From assembly GCA_018340375.1 (NCBI GenBank), contig JAFFJZ010000010.1, forward strand, positions 1,984,001-2,048,000: a DNA stretch of 64,000 nt, written 5' to 3'. The position numbers and the translations under genes are program-made. Shown here in pieces: positions 33,137 to 45,490 of the stretch. The notes below the pieces were generated by a model. The model had not been told where the DNA came from and did not search any database. It saw only the letters and a program-made list of their open reading frames with translations. Source of the stretch: Gonatopus flavifemur (Eukaryota > Arthropoda > Insecta > Hymenoptera > Dryinidae). Positions within the stretch are counted from its first letter, which is position 1; each line of letters begins with the position of its first letter.

Positions 33137-34550
33137 CTTCAGAGAAGGTTTATCGCACTCTCAATTCGTCAGAAAATACGTGATAATTTGATCTATCACT
33201 GAAGATGAAGATGTTAATCTAATCTATAAGTAAGGGTCCCCTTCCGCCACAATATTTCAGTAACCACTCCTTTCATTCCTTCATCAGCCGAATATTGCTG
33301 AACATTGAATCGTTGATTGAAATGAATTGATGATCGAATAACACATTACTTATAGCTGCCAGAGATAAAATATATTGCAGCACATCCTTCAGATAATATT
33401 TCCAGTTCCAAGGAGTTCATTATATCGATTATATCGATTCATACAGATATTACGCTATGCAGCATGAACTGGAATTCGAAAGTTTCGATTCGTTACGAAA
33501 ATTGATTTTTTCAAAAAAGTTTCCACTTGATTTTATTTTCATTTATCGAAAATGTGTTTCAAAAAAATCCTCCAGATAGGAGACTATGTTTCATCTCCAC
33601 ATATTTTTCGGAACATTGTATTACTTATGCTTCATGGATCTTCTTGGTATTGAAGATGATCGTGGTTCTCCAACCGATTTCGTTCTCCTTCAATACTCCT
33701 TTCCACATTCATTCCATCCAACGCACGAACTTGCGTTCCATTCGCAAAGATTGGAAAATACAACAGCACAATGATCGAGACCACCATTCAATTTTTAACA
33801 TACTTTGTTTATAATGTAATTTGAAATTCAACTAATCATATGCAGCTTTCAATTTATACGTTGAATTTCTTCTGGAAAATAAAATTCGTTGGCTCCAGCA
33901 TGCACACAAAAAGAAATTTCGATGACTTATTTTTATTCTGCTCGTTCTTCTCTTTAATTCCAATCAACAACCGTCGGAAGAAGAGAACTAACGAAATCAA
34001 CGAATCAAAAGTAATTTCATCGTTTCGTTCCTTCGTTTGGAAGAGCCGCCACTCCACTGATCCTGACCACGAGGTCGCATTCGGTTTTGTTTACGATACT
34101 GAACAGTTGGTCGTCTCAGAGATGACATCACAAAGAGCCAACGTAATGCGCTTGCGCGTTTTTTGAAAGCAACACATAATGATGGCTGTAAACAACCCCG
34201 TAGCTCAAGAGAAAATAACGAAGGGATGAAGATACAACCACATGAAGAATGAATGACCGATCTTTTATTGAGTATTGAATCACAAACAGTATCCACAGAT
34301 GATACCTTTCTCCTCTCTTTTGATTACGCTAATCCTCCAAACATCCAAGATTTTCTTCATGCAAAGAATTTCTATTTGTAGAATATTGCAGCTGCAAACA
34401 TATGATTATGTAATTATATTATCTTTGATATTATTATTCAACATGGAAGATTCAATGACATCAATCCCTCATTTCCCTCCTATATTCTTTTATAAATAAA
34501 TGTACACTACCGTCCGAAAGTATTTGCCCTGTTGGAGAAAAAAACAATAG
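33137..34550. promoter_or_regulatory. Upstream region and candidate promoter of the GPCR
   Basis: The first 800 bases upstream are AT-rich. At about 33990-34180 the G+C content rises and an alternating motif atgcgcttgcgcgt (about 34146-34159), similar to an NRF-1-type site, occurs. This is a reasonable but unproven promoter candidate for the minus-strand GPCR. No TATA box was assigned. Confidence 0.3.
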
Positions 34551-34555
34551 CTGAT

Positions 34556-34735
34556 CCCACATAGCACACAATGTCTCAGTAATATTCTCAGAATATCGCA
34601 AATATCTCACCCGAAACATTTCTATGTTAAATATTTCAACCAGATTCCATAGATATTGCGGATGGAATATTCTGAGAATCTTGTAATTGAAATATTGCAC
34701 ATATGATATTCTGCAATGTTCTGGGAATCTATGAT
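34556..34735. mobile_element. Decayed repeat beginning cccacatagcacacaatg
   Basis: The left end fits the CCCANNNAGCACA group. Inner inverted motifs are aatattctcagaatat, catagatattgcggatggaa and tattctgagaat. The right end, near gcaatgttctgggaat, is unclear. Confidence 0.55.
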
Positions 34736-34984
34736 GAGGGATATCTCATGTTTGTCATGAATATTTTAGTAGCAATATTTCATGCGACAGTAAGAATTTT
34801 TATTCATCAGATCCGGTACTTGGTAAAATTTACAAGTCGAGGGCGAAAGAAACCTCTTTCCCACGACCTATTCAATTTCAGTTTCAGAAGATTCTGAATT
34901 TATTGGTCTATGTACCACGGAAACGAATTTATCAGGAACACATCATAATCATGACGGAGAGTGGCACTTTGAGGACATTGAAGT

Positions 34985-35065
34985 CATCTCTGTGATTAGC
35001 TCAGGTGATAGAGGCTTTGTCTATGACTCGGAGAACTGGGGTTCGATCCTCACTGAGAAAACTTT
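34985..35065 (+). ncRNA. tRNA-like Pol III promoter unit, probable SINE head or tRNA relic
   Basis: An A-box-like ttagctcaggtgatagagg (from about 34995) and a B box ggttcgatcct (35040-35050) sit about 45 bases apart, as in a tRNA gene. A TTTT run occurs at about 35122. The flanks do not close into a convincing acceptor stem (tgattagctc versus cactgag), so a functional tRNA is unlikely. The downstream 1.5 kb is repeat-like. Confidence 0.5.
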
Positions 35066-35399
35066 CCTAATAATCGACTTTCAATGTGTATTCCTCTCAC
35101 AAAGCGTCAGACAATGGCCGATCTGTTTTCTAATATTATTCAGAGGTAAATGTAATAAAATTGAGGTTTATACTTCGAAAAATTCGGAGAGGAGGAGGAT
35201 GGCGGACAGAAGATAGTGAGATGTTGTAAGCCGGTCGTGGAATTCTTTGGTTATTGCAAGTAAAATGAAGTGAAATTAATTAGGAATTCACGATTAGACG
35301 ATTCAAATAAGCAGGGGTAAAATCAAAGTGTAGCTGTGAATTTTGTGGCAGAATGAGAAGACAACAATAACACACTAAAGACAAGTCCCAGATAACATT

Positions 35400-36690
35400 T
35401 TGAAGCTACCCCCTAAGTTTGCGTGCAGAAGCTTATCCGTGTACGTCGCTTTGTGAGCGTGCAAGCATATTGCGCGCAAATCTTCATCCATGTGCGTCGC
35501 TCCGTGAGGGCATGTCATCTGGGGTGTCATGTGCGGTAGAAAACAAAGACTATGGAGAGGAGCCAGATTCTACTACTCGTGAAAGTGGAGGTAACAAGAG
35601 GTGGAAGAAAGAAGAAGGAGAATGGAAGGAAATTGTAAAGCCAAACGTTGAAATAATAATGAAGGGGGAAAAAAGGTGGATCGGAAGGCTTAAGAAAGCA
35701 TATTAAAAGAAGAGGGAACAGTACCACCATCTTTAAGAATTCATGGTAGAGACAAAGAAGGCAGGAAAAGAGAAAAGAAGGACGAAGGGGAAAGGAAAGA
35801 TGTGTAAGAAGGAAGGGTAATATGCTTGGTATAAAAAACGTAATATGTGTGAGATACTTGAACCCTCCTTCCCCCCTAAGACAAGGGGGTTGGTTTTGTA
35901 GGTAAGATACGTCGTCGTAAACTATGTAAAATACTTCCAAGTATATCACGTGCCAACCCTGCTCTCGCCTGCGAGCAGTGAGCTCTATATGCCTACTGGG
36001 GTGAGCGCAGCAATACGACCACGTGTAAAAAGAGAGAGGTGCGAACGGGTGTGAATCTATGTTCGTTCAATATCGCATTGTCTTCTTCTAATACCATCTA
36101 ATACCCTCTCCCCCTCTCTGTACACATATATATATACCCTTTATTGATATGTACTATTTTACAAACCAAAAGCCAATTGGCCAGTAGGCCAGTATTGCTA
36201 CGTTGAACGTGCGAAGCGCACTCTATCGCTCAACATACAATCTCTCTGTACACGCGTTTGTATTGCTGCGCTCACTCCAGTATGTATATAGAGCTTATTG
36301 CCTGCAAGTAAAGAGAAGTACCCGTCGGTAACGAAGGATTCCAGAGGAAAAGGAAAGGCATCTAGCGGAGGAGAAATGAAGCAGAGGTTCCCGACTGATG
36401 ATGTCGGGAGGAGTCGTCAATTAGAAGGGAAAATAAGAAAAGAGAGGGGTGTTGAGAAGGAGAGATGAGGCATGAGAAAGAAGGGGAATCCAGAACCTGG
36501 AAGAAGCAGGAGGAGGGAGAAAATCATACGTGGAAGAAAATGATAGACGACATATGGAAGGAAAAGGATACACAGTGGAGAAAAAGGAACGTAATTGTAA
36601 GGGGATATGGGGCTAGGGAGATGGGAGGTATAAACAAGTTGATAGAAGTCATAGAGGAAAGGTTAGGACCTAAGGAGATGCGAGAGTAGA
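35400..36690 (+). pseudogene. Repeat-derived region with a possible non-LTR ORF1 fragment
   Basis: From about 35550 the DNA becomes purine-rich on the plus strand, encoding Lys/Glu/Trp-rich stretches. The frame 36465-36689 reads TWKKMIDDIWKEKDTQWRKR followed by NVIVRGYGAREMGGINKLIE and a terminal ERLGPKEMRE. A charged helix followed by R-x-N-V-x-(I/V)-x-G resembles the ORF1-like proteins of insect non-LTR retrotransposons (coiled region, then an RRM-like start). No reverse transcriptase was seen, and the frame is broken upstream and truncated downstream. An inverted repeat (35967-36308) lies inside. Identification is tentative. Confidence 0.35.
35967..36308. mobile_element. Inverted-repeat element with gctctatat / atatagagc arms
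   Basis: The left arm gcctgcgagcagtgagctct, ggtgagcgcagcaatac mirrors gtattgctgcgctcactcc and agagcttattgcctgcaag on the right. Arms are about 70 bp around an interior of about 200 bp with cgtgcgaagcgcactct. Confidence 0.75.
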
Positions 36691-36694
36691 AACA

Positions 36695-36845
36695 TACACG
36701 GAGAAAATCCTACACTAGTGGTTACTATAGCCCACAAGACTGGGTCGTGTTATGCAAAAAACTCATTTCAACACTACTGGTTAGTCGATAGGTACTATCC
36801 TGCATGGTTATACCTAACTTATCTGACCTAATACCTACGTAACTC
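36695..36845. mobile_element. Truncated copy of the 37477-37691 element
   Basis: tacacggagaaaatcctaca, actatagcccacaagactgg and gtgttatgcaaaa correspond in order to the left half of 37477-37691. The right half is missing or diverged. Confidence 0.65.
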
Positions 36846-36849
36846 AGAC

Positions 36850-37476
36850 CGTGTTCGATATAAACTCTGATATCAATAAGTGAATGCTCAAAATATCAAT
36901 AGTATGGAGCAGAATGACCCAGGGGTATTAATTTCTATTATATTTCACTAGAGCCTCATCTCGCTGGCATTTCGAGATTTCTCTTTTATTTGTGGATGAT
37001 TCAAAAAGAATCATTCTCCAAAATTTGCAATTGTCGGTTATGATAGGGATTTTCGGGTGTAGTTGTATTAATTGTGGGGCCATTCATTCATCATGGTCTG
37101 TATGATGCAACCAACTTGGTTCAGCTGGAACCAAGTTAGTCCATCTGGAACCAAGTTGAGTCAACTGGGACCAAGTTGGTTCCATGTTGGACCATGCTGG
37201 GTTTTTTCAACAGGGTTTATTTTTATTTCGATATGGATAAGAACAAGTGTAATTTTATGTTGGAATGTATAGATTATCATTTGATTTTGTAATAAGAATT
37301 GGGAGAGAGAAAGATGGGGGACGGCACTCTAGGCTGATTGTGAATATTGCCTCAGAAATATAAATAAAGCATACTGCTACTAGTTTGAAAAATTCAAGTT
37401 GCTCTTTTAGGCATCTTTTCAATCTGTTATCTGCCAAATGGACCATGATCTGAATTTCATAGTAAGCCATCATTTC
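36850..37476. other. Non-coding stretch with a gga/tcc-accaagtt mini-repeat
   Basis: At 37098-37190 the unit ggaaccaagttg(g/a) recurs about six times with diverged spacers (a short tandem/palindromic array). Otherwise nothing was recognised. Confidence 0.5.
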
Positions 37477-37691
37477 TACACGGAGAACATTATACACTTG
37501 TGATTACTGTAGCCCACACGACTGACTCGTGTTATGCAAAAGAATCATTTCAATACTACTGGTTATTGTAGTAACACGAATCAGTCGTGTCTCCGCACTG
37601 GAGAGTCGTTTTTCTACACTATTCTCTACTGTGGTGACACGACTGATTCGTGTTACCACAGTAACCACTAGTGTAGGATTTTCTCCGTGTA
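37477..37691. mobile_element. Palindromic MITE with tacacggagaa / ttctccgtgta ends
   Basis: A 215 bp inverted repeat. Left tacacggagaacattataca and acgactgactcgtgttatg mirror right acacgactgattcgtgtta and agtgtaggattttctccgtg. A good reference copy of the ACACGGAGAAAA group. Confidence 0.85.
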
Positions 37692-37777
37692 CCTATGTTG
37701 GGAACACGCGCCGAGAAATTTTCAGTTTTAAAAGAATGACGGATGTCTGGCGGTCACGGGCTTTTGCTCTATAAGTT

Positions 37778-38009
37778 ACACAGGGAAAAATTGGCTGTAA
37801 AATCCACCTTATGCCCGATGAATATAGGGATAACATTAAATTGCTGTCATTTATACCGCAATATCTATTAGATTTATCGCAATTTATGTGACCACTGCAG
37901 CAAATTTTCATTCTTACCGGAGACTTTGGTTGATTGAACAGAAATTTCGATATATTTGACAGCAATTGAATGTTGTCCCTATAATTACAGCAATTTTCTC
38001 TCTGTGTGT
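37778..38009. mobile_element. MITE with cacagggaaaaattg / caattttctctctgtgt ends
   Basis: About 230 bp. Modules attgctgtcatttata, tatagggataacatt / aatgttgtccctata and gacagcaatt occur in opposite orientations. Confidence 0.7.
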
Positions 38010-38469
38010 AATTGATGGAATAAAAATCCTCCGTTTAATTACTGCCCAACGCGAGGAAAATATTCTTAAAATATCATACCGTCAGATACAAAAATGAAAA
38101 CGAACTTGATTTTTTGATATTCTGATACCTATGTGATCCTGGCAACGTGACAGAACCATGCGTAGAACCCACAAATGAGACAGTTTTAAATAATTCTCTC
38201 TTGAACATGTCTGTAGAATACCTGATGCGATAGATACAATTGCTCCATCCGTTACTTAGGATGCTTAATAATACTATGATGCTGTTGTTTATTATTTGTC
38301 CGAACTAGTTAATTCATTCCAAATACCTAACGCTAATCATATTTCATAATCTCTCTAAACCGACCACGTTACACAATCATTGTGTAGTCCTCTAAAAACA
38401 TCCTTTCTTCAAAATTTTAGGTTTAGAGTGAACAGTAATAGCGAGCAAAGTAAGGGGCCTCATACTTTC

Positions 38470-38860
38470 ACACTAACTTTCAACCGGCCCTGACCGGTGG
38501 TCTCGAAGCTAGTGCCTTGGAAGTGCTCTTCGTATGCTTTCCTTCACCGAATATATCCATGTGGTATCAGTAGTCGCGAGAGCGGATAACACGTCGCACC
38601 GTTCTATTCAACTCCATCTCGACCCGCGAACATTCGTCGAACGGAACTCGAATAGGGATACTATATTCAATTTAATCCAATTTTTGGTTCAGTTGATTTT
38701 GTTTTGATAGTGATTTCTGATCAAATATATAGAATTTATTAACGAAGATTTCAGAAGTTTAATAAGTTATAGAAGAGGAGCAGTTGAATATTGGAAAAGA
38801 GGTCGGGAAAACCCGAGCGCTTTCCAGATTCCTCAGATACTTTAAACTGGATCAGTCAAT
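38470..38860 (+). promoter_or_regulatory. Promoter/5' leader of the signal-peptide exon
   Basis: A GC-richer block (cgcgagagcggataacacg, catctcgacccgcgaacat) precedes the ATG at 38861. The bases just before the ATG contain an in-frame TAA. No TATA box stands out, and the transcription start cannot be placed. Confidence 0.35.
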
Positions 38861-38900
38861 ATGAAGATCACTACAACGTTGTTCCTCTTCGTAGTCGTCG
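38861..38900 (+). CDS. First coding exon: signal peptide of an unidentified secreted or membrane protein
   Basis: ATG at 38861 encodes MKITTTLFLFVVV plus one base of a Gly codon, then donor gtatgt at 38901 (phase 1). An in-frame TAA 18 nt upstream supports the start. The Lys followed by a hydrophobic run is a classic signal-peptide start, and exon 1 ending within or just after the signal peptide is common in insect secreted proteins. The only downstream plus-strand exon of matching phase that I recognise is at 62804. The join would place Gly-Cys-Thr-Trp after the hydrophobic core. Confidence 0.55.
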
Positions 38901-39251
38901 GTATGTGCTATACAAATGATTATCAACAAAATCATACATTCATCTTCTTCATTCATCATTTTCGATAATATCAAAAATTACCTTTTCCTTTAATTCATAA
39001 ATAATTCAGTATATTTTTATATTGATTATGATGTGATTGTTGATGTTATCGAATTATATCTTCACACACGAAAATGGTGATTCAATCAATTCTCTTGATT
39101 AATGTAAATTTTGAAGATTAGCGAAAACATAACTAGTCTGATCGATGACATGAATAGCTGCTACAATGATAATATTGCAAATATTCCCTTTTTTGATCGA
39201 GATGTAACAAAAATGGTTCCAAAAAATTGAATTGAAATGAAGTTCAAATAA

Positions 39252-39496
39252 TCCCAGCCAACACAAATGATGGAATTTGAATCTATATAAAGACTTCCTA
39301 ATGATCTCTTGAATAGTTCCCGTGATTCTAATTAATATTCATTATGAATATTCTGAATTCAAAATTCGCAGAATTCGCTATGAAATCCCAATATGAATTC
39401 TTTCTGAACATTAAGTTGTTCATTGAAAGTTCATTTCAAGTTCATATTGACTAGTATAACCGGACCTCTTTGCAGGAACTCTTGTGCTGTTTGGGA
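39252..39496. mobile_element. MITE, copy 2 of the 13172-13448 family
   Basis: tcccagccaacacaaatgat on the left, gaatagttcccgtgattcta next, then tttgcaggaactcttgtgct and gtttggga on the right, in the same order as at 13172-13448. Confidence 0.75.
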
Positions 39497-39834
39497 TTAC
39501 AGCTATAGCCATTTATTAGTTGCCACAGCAAGAATTCTTAGCTGTCAGAGCATAAATTTTGAGGTTGATATTATGTTCTTGAAGTTCGAATCGTTCGTAG
39601 AAACGAACGAAAATTTTAAACTCACAAAATCTGACGAACCGTCGTTGAAAATGAAAACATGGTTTAGAAAAATGTACTGCAAGATTTTTGGTCTTCAACG
39701 ATTGAATAGTGTGTTCTTCAAGCACTAATTCGTTTCAATAAACAATTTAAACTTCAACATTTGATATTTGGATAACGAAACAATTCAGCTGCGATATTCT
39801 TGCTGTGATGACTAAATTTTTTCTCCAGTAGTTC

Positions 39835-39912
39835 AAGGTACTAGCAGTGGAACTAGTCACTAGAAAGGGCCCGGATATCAACTATGAGGTGGCTAGAGTC
39901 ATTTCTGCTAGG
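39835..39912. mobile_element. Fragment of the ccctagtagaaat-type MITE
   Basis: ttcaaggtactagcagtgga, actagtcactag and aactatgaggtggctagagt ending atttctgctagga match the right two thirds of 48602-48720. Confidence 0.65.
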
Positions 39913-40041
39913 ATTTTTATTAAGTCTGAATGACTGGACAGTAACTACTCAAGTAACCACAGACTGTTGTATATATACTATACTATACTATGTATATTTA
40001 AATATACTATGAATATTCATTGTGCTTATGCAACGTTCGGA

Positions 40042-40160
40042 TCCCGTACAGCACCGGACATTTCTACGTTGCCTCCACGTGGAATCTTCGTCCATCCACG
40101 TCCTATCCACGTAGATTCCACGGAGATGCGATGTAGAAATCAGTGGATGTGCTGTTAGGG
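40042..40160. mobile_element. 119 bp MITE, inverted partner of 17850-17969
   Basis: Begins tcccgtacagcaccgg and ends ggatgtgctgttaggg. The interior ttctacgttgcctccacgtg ... ccacggagatgcgatg is the reverse complement, with few changes, of 17850-17969. Confidence 0.75.
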
Positions 40161-42320
40161 ATGCTACTTGGGTAGCTTTACTTTCAGAGTCTTGAAAGAT
40201 GCTGCTATAATCACTTGATCTTAGAAGGTTGAAATTTCATAATTATTTCTGTTTTCAAATCTAAATTACTGGAATTACGTTGTTTACGTTTGTTTACAAT
40301 CATTCAAATCTAAATTAAAAGGATGATAATTTTGGGACATAAATTGTTCGCAAAGCAAAGACGGTTAAATGAATTTTTCTACTAATTTGCCTCATTAATA
40401 AAATTAGTACAATTTAATTCAGAAATTTGATTCCACCCGGTTACAAACATTCTATAAAATCTCATTGACGAATGGAAAAATGAACAAATATTGATAGAAT
40501 TCAAAGGTACTTAATCAGAAATTTCACCATTCGTTATGGGATTCGATAGAATATTTTCACCTGAGTATGGATTTACATTTTTTATTTGAAATTGTGTTTT
40601 ATCATAATACAAACTCCAAGAGAACCAAAAACTCCAAACGTTACAGGAAAGCGCACGAATTTTGTTGAACATCCTCTGAACATACAAATGTCTGTACGTT
40701 TGTTGAATGTTTACTGAATGTTAGTTGAATGGCCATCTTTTTCTCAAAATGATGATATGTCGAGTGGATAATTGAATCATCATTATCGTGTTTTTTTCTC
40801 ATTCCACAGAATTGATGAATGGTAGTGGAATGATTCCCTCTCGTCGCCATTTTTTCAGAATGGTTGCACGCCCATCGATTTTAGTAATTGCATCTTCCAA
40901 CTGTAGAGTCAATTTCCAGATTATACTGTGCTAATGAATGTATACACGGATACTAAATTCTGATCAACGCCGCCGTGATTCACAACAATCGGTAATTGTA
41001 ATTGTCTCTTGACGATAAAAACTGTAATTATCGAAGCACGTGCTCTACTTGAACTGGAAGAACGTTCAACAATTGTTCTAAGAGGTTTGGAGAGATATTG
41101 CTTCAATTTTTGTACCAGACATCTCCATTCATTCTTATTGATCCTACCAAATTCCCATTCTACTGTAATCGGTATGAATCGTTTAGGCTTTTGTATAGTC
41201 AATAATGGAAATGAATGGAATTTTCTAATCAGGGATTTCGCAGTTTGTCTTCCCGTGTATACATATTCATATGCAAAGTAGATAATCATCTGGAAATTGA
41301 TGATGAGAATAATTCACTCCATCCTCTAAACGGTCATTCAGATTCTTTTCTTTTCAGAGATCTTGTCATTCATAAACTTTGTATTATACATTTATATTTC
41401 ATATTCTGTGCTATCGACTTCGACCTGTACATATAGACTGACTTAAACTGTACTTATTATTCTATGATCTTTCATTAATCAGTGATTTTTCTTCTTACTA
41501 CACTAACCAGACAGCTCTCTGTTCTTGATATGAAGTACCAAGAGTACAATTTTAGAAATAAGGGGAACAAACTTACTATTCGGTATAATTAGAGGTGTAT
41601 ATTTATATGACAAATATTCACAGCAAATGAATTCATTTGAATGAGGAAATACAAATCAAGTCAGATTTTAATAAATGATGAACGAATGGAGGAATTCAGA
41701 AGGTTTTCAGAATAGAACTATAATAACTCTCTTTGAATTGTCACTGAAGAATATATGAGAGAACAGCAGATTTCTTCCATTTTCATCCCCTGTCTTTCAG
41801 GAAGAATTACAAATATTCAACTCTTATTTTGACACAAGAAATGAGTGAATGAGATATTCCAGGTTCTTTCTGAATACATTATCTTGCTGAAAGATTTTGT
41901 GAGTTTTTCGATTAAGTATTGAATATTTCTCACCACGAAGGGCACGCATTTTCATCCTTTATACTGCAACAGCATAACACGTGGATGATACATGTTTTTG
42001 TGAACTTATTTTCTCACAAAGTTACTCGTACAAGAGCAACAATATCTGTTTATTTTTGTCAAAAGAAACAAAGATTTTGTGGGTGTATCGAGACTTGTGA
42101 ACTTGTTTAAGATATCTAATGCGAAACCAACAGATGAATTTTAGATATCTAAAAACAGTTGTCACTTCTGAAAAATGTTTTTCGAGAGGTTTTTGAAACG
42201 TCTTACGAACTTCCTGTATAAATACGTTCTACTATCTGAAATGCACGAATTGTATCACGCCATGAACCTTGAGCTGCATGTTAACACAGAGCATTGCATG
42301 AAATAATTAATAAACAATAA

Positions 42321-42536
42321 CACACGGAGAAAAAGGAATAGTAATAATCACTGAGCGAATGGTAAAATATAGACAGACCAAACTGGGCAATCAAACCAAA
42401 CCAAACCACTCGATCGAAATTACAATACGCTTAGTTGAATTTACGATACGTTCGATTAGAGCAACTACGCGATGGATTGTAGTAATCAAATGTTTGGTCC
42501 GTCCATATTTTACTATACCAGTTTTCTCCTTGTAAC
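42321..42536. mobile_element. MITE with acacggagaaaa left end
   Basis: acacggagaaaaaggaatag and ggtaaaatatagacagacca mirror tggtccgtccatattttact and ccagttttctccttgta. Interior modules attacaata / attgtagtaat pair. Confidence 0.75.
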
Positions 42537-42541
42537 ACTTC

Positions 42542-42777
42542 TACACGGAGAAAAGTATATGAGACTGATTACCATTCGCCCTAGTTCTGATCGCGAGGAT
42601 AGAATAGGAGATGAGTGATGAGTGATGATAATTCACGATTTGGTAATCATTACGATGCTATCCTATCGTTTCCATGGTAACGTAAACGAGTTATAGTACT
42701 CACTTCGATTCCGAATGAGACTTATTTCAATTGTGAAATATCTGTAGGAACCGTCCCTGTATACTTGTCTCCGTGTA
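42542..42777. mobile_element. MITE with tacacggagaaaag / tctccgtgta ends
   Basis: Lies 5 bp from the previous element. Left: tacacggagaaaagtata, ttaccattcgccctagttct. Right: ttccgaatgagact, tacttgtctccgtgta. A half copy of its left end in the opposite orientation lies at 43700-43767. Confidence 0.7.
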
Positions 42778-42949
42778 TTCTTGAAGTTGGATCAACAGAA
42801 AATTGAGCTTTCCAACCAAAATTACTTCGTGAAGAATGTTTGGTTGTAGATGTGCTGAATACATATATTTACTTGGATAACGTATTTATGAATGAATAAA
42901 ATCCCAAACATATTTCTCATATGAGCGTCTCAATCTAAATTCCATCCCA

Positions 42950-43180
42950 TATAACACTCGAAGAATTATAAGAATTATTCTCCAAGAACTCTTTTCATAC
43001 TAATGATTTTCTTGCTGAGTTCCTAAAGAATTCAATTCTTGGCAAATTGACAAATTCTGTAAGAATACGGGGGCAATTCTTTCAGCATTTTAAAAGAACA
43101 TGTCAATGTCCTAAGAATCGAATTCTTCTAGAACTCTTCAAGAATTAATTAGTTCGAAAAGAGTACTTCAGGAAATTGAT
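42950..43180. repeat. gaattctt / aagaatt-rich palindromic region
   Basis: Many copies of aagaatt(c) in both orientations, such as agaattataagaattattc, aagaatcgaattcttctaga and ttcaagaattaa. Element boundaries are unclear. Confidence 0.5.
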
Positions 43181-43699
43181 TCTTGTTCTGGGAAAAGGAT
43201 GTTTCGAGTGGTATACGGAATCAAGAGTTGCCTTGAGAGTCTGCCAAGAGAGACTCTCGAGTAAAACCAACAAAACTCAATTGTATCAGTTCCAATGCAA
43301 AATTCTTTGAGTCAGTGTACAAATATTCAAAGAATGAAATGGGAGGAGATTTTTGAAAATGTTTTTTTGATTTTAAACACTAAGGTTTATTCAAAACTGT
43401 GTGAGTCTCGAAAAAGGTCTTGTTTTGTCTTGTCTTGGTCTTGAGTAGAGAAAAATTGCTCTATGTCCTGGATGCAATCAGTTTCAGCCTCCGAGATGAG
43501 TTATTTCCACATGCTCATACTTGACTTGATGTAGAAAATTAGTATTTGAAGATCGTAAAATTGAATGATATTTACTATTCTTGAATTTTGCTCAAGAGTC
43601 TCGAGTCCTTCTCTAATCATCACTAGGAAGAATAAGAATTCGGTGACAGATATTTCAAAATTGCAATAAGTACCATTCAAAATTCAAGTGAGTGCGATA

Positions 43700-43767
43700 A
43701 ATCCTAAAGTCGCGTTAAGAACTAGAGTGAATGGTAATCAATCCCATACACTTTTCTCAGTGTAAGA
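43700..43767. mobile_element. Half copy of the 42542-42777 MITE
   Basis: gaactagagtgaatggtaat and cccatacacttttctcagtg are the reverse complement of the left end of 42542-42777. Confidence 0.65.
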
Positions 43768-45371
43768 AATCATCGGTGTTTCTCTTCTAGAATCCACTCT
43801 TTGGAATTGGAAATATTATTTCAAAAATCTACTGCAGGGTTTGGGTTTTGACCAGCTGAGTATTTCGTTATTCGATTACCAATTCGTTTTAATAAACGAT
43901 TCAAACTCCGACAAGATATATAAATTCCGAAGTTTTTTTGCAAACTTTTATGTTGAAGTTGATATTATCTTTGATCACTGTAGGATGCTTTCAAAATGCA
44001 CATGAATTCAAGCTTTCACAAATTTCAATATGTACCGACGAATGCCTAAAAAGTACACGAAAAAAAAGAAGTAGAAATTGATTGCGTGGTACGATAACTG
44101 AGTGCCCCAACATGTTACGTGATATTGCTTGACACGATAATAGGATTACTTCGGAGATTCACGTTGCAATTTTGATTTTTTCATGCTCAAGAAACATATG
44201 AATTGACAGATGTTTGATTTATCACCCACAATTATATGATCTTATTGTAAGAAAAAACAACAACTCAGTAACGTACGCTATTAAAAAATTTCTGCTGCGA
44301 ATTTTAGAATATTCGTGATAATTTCAATACAGAAGTTTGGAAGTCCTCAACACAACATACTCTTGTATTGGATTTCCCACATTGTTATTGAAATTCAAAC
44401 ACAATATTATCTTGGAATGATTTTTATACCAAATTTTATCTGAATTCTGATGAAATCTATAGTGCATTTCGAACACAAATACAGTAAGACCCCGCAATAA
44501 GAACACGCACCCTCTTCTTCATTCGAACGCTAAATTTTATGTATTAAATTCAACAACTTTTCTAACAGTGTAGTAAAATTAAATATGCAGTACTCAAATA
44601 AATCTTTCCCTTGAAATTAATGTAAGACGAAAGTCAACTAAACAATTCGCGAGGTAATTCACACATTCAATTGTATTACATAATTTGTTTTGAAATTTAG
44701 TTTTGAATACATTACAGAAGGAGTGAATTCTAATTTAATATTTTACGATGTTATTGAAAAATATTCATTAGTCGAGAGGATGAGTTTTCTACTTGGAGCC
44801 ATTATCATTTGATTAAATCTTATTTCCTTATAAAATCTAGGAAGATTATGAGACGAGAACACAGCTAACATAACTGTTGCTCATTTTACGGTTTCCATCA
44901 CGATGCATTCAACATGATTGCCATCCAAGGACCGTGGCAAAACATTTGTTGTTACTTATAAGGCACTCTAGAATTTTATGAATGGGCAATACCGTGTATC
45001 GGTTCATGGCTTCGATAAATCAGATTAAATTGTTAATCATAATCATATGATTCGGATCTGGATGATTTCAAAGTTCACATCAACTCATAAAGAGAACAAT
45101 CGATGAATCAAATTCAAACTTTTTGATTGCGATTTATCGCATTTTCCCCTGGATATCCATTTTTTCGAAGCTTACAAATTCTCGCATATTCGTGATATTG
45201 TGCACCAACACAGAATCGGGAGAAAAGCATCGATGCCGATAAATCAATCATTTTTTCCTCCCGATGTTAGTAAATCGAGCAATCAACTAAAAAATATCGA
45301 TTTGAAAAACATCGATGTTTTTTCTGTACATGAATAATTATTGATGAATATTCAGTGAAGGAAATGATAAC

Positions 45372-45490
45372 TTATCCCACACAGCACATCATTTCAAAAA
45401 TAATCCATAATTAGTTCATTTGGAACTATAGGGATGTAAAATGTATGCATTGAGAACTAATTCTGAGCTGTCGTGTTGTGCCGGATGGTA
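45372..45490. mobile_element. Small repeat bounded by cccacacagcacatc and gtgttgtgccgga
   Basis: tcccacacagcacatcattt at the left fits the CCCANNNAGCACA group. The interior pairs aactaattctgagct with taattagttcat loosely. Confidence 0.45.

Noticed and set aside
35527..35949. 140-codon minus-strand frame rich in Phe/Leu/Pro
   Set aside because: It is the antisense of a purine-rich (gaagga) stretch. The composition alone creates a hydrophobic-looking peptide.
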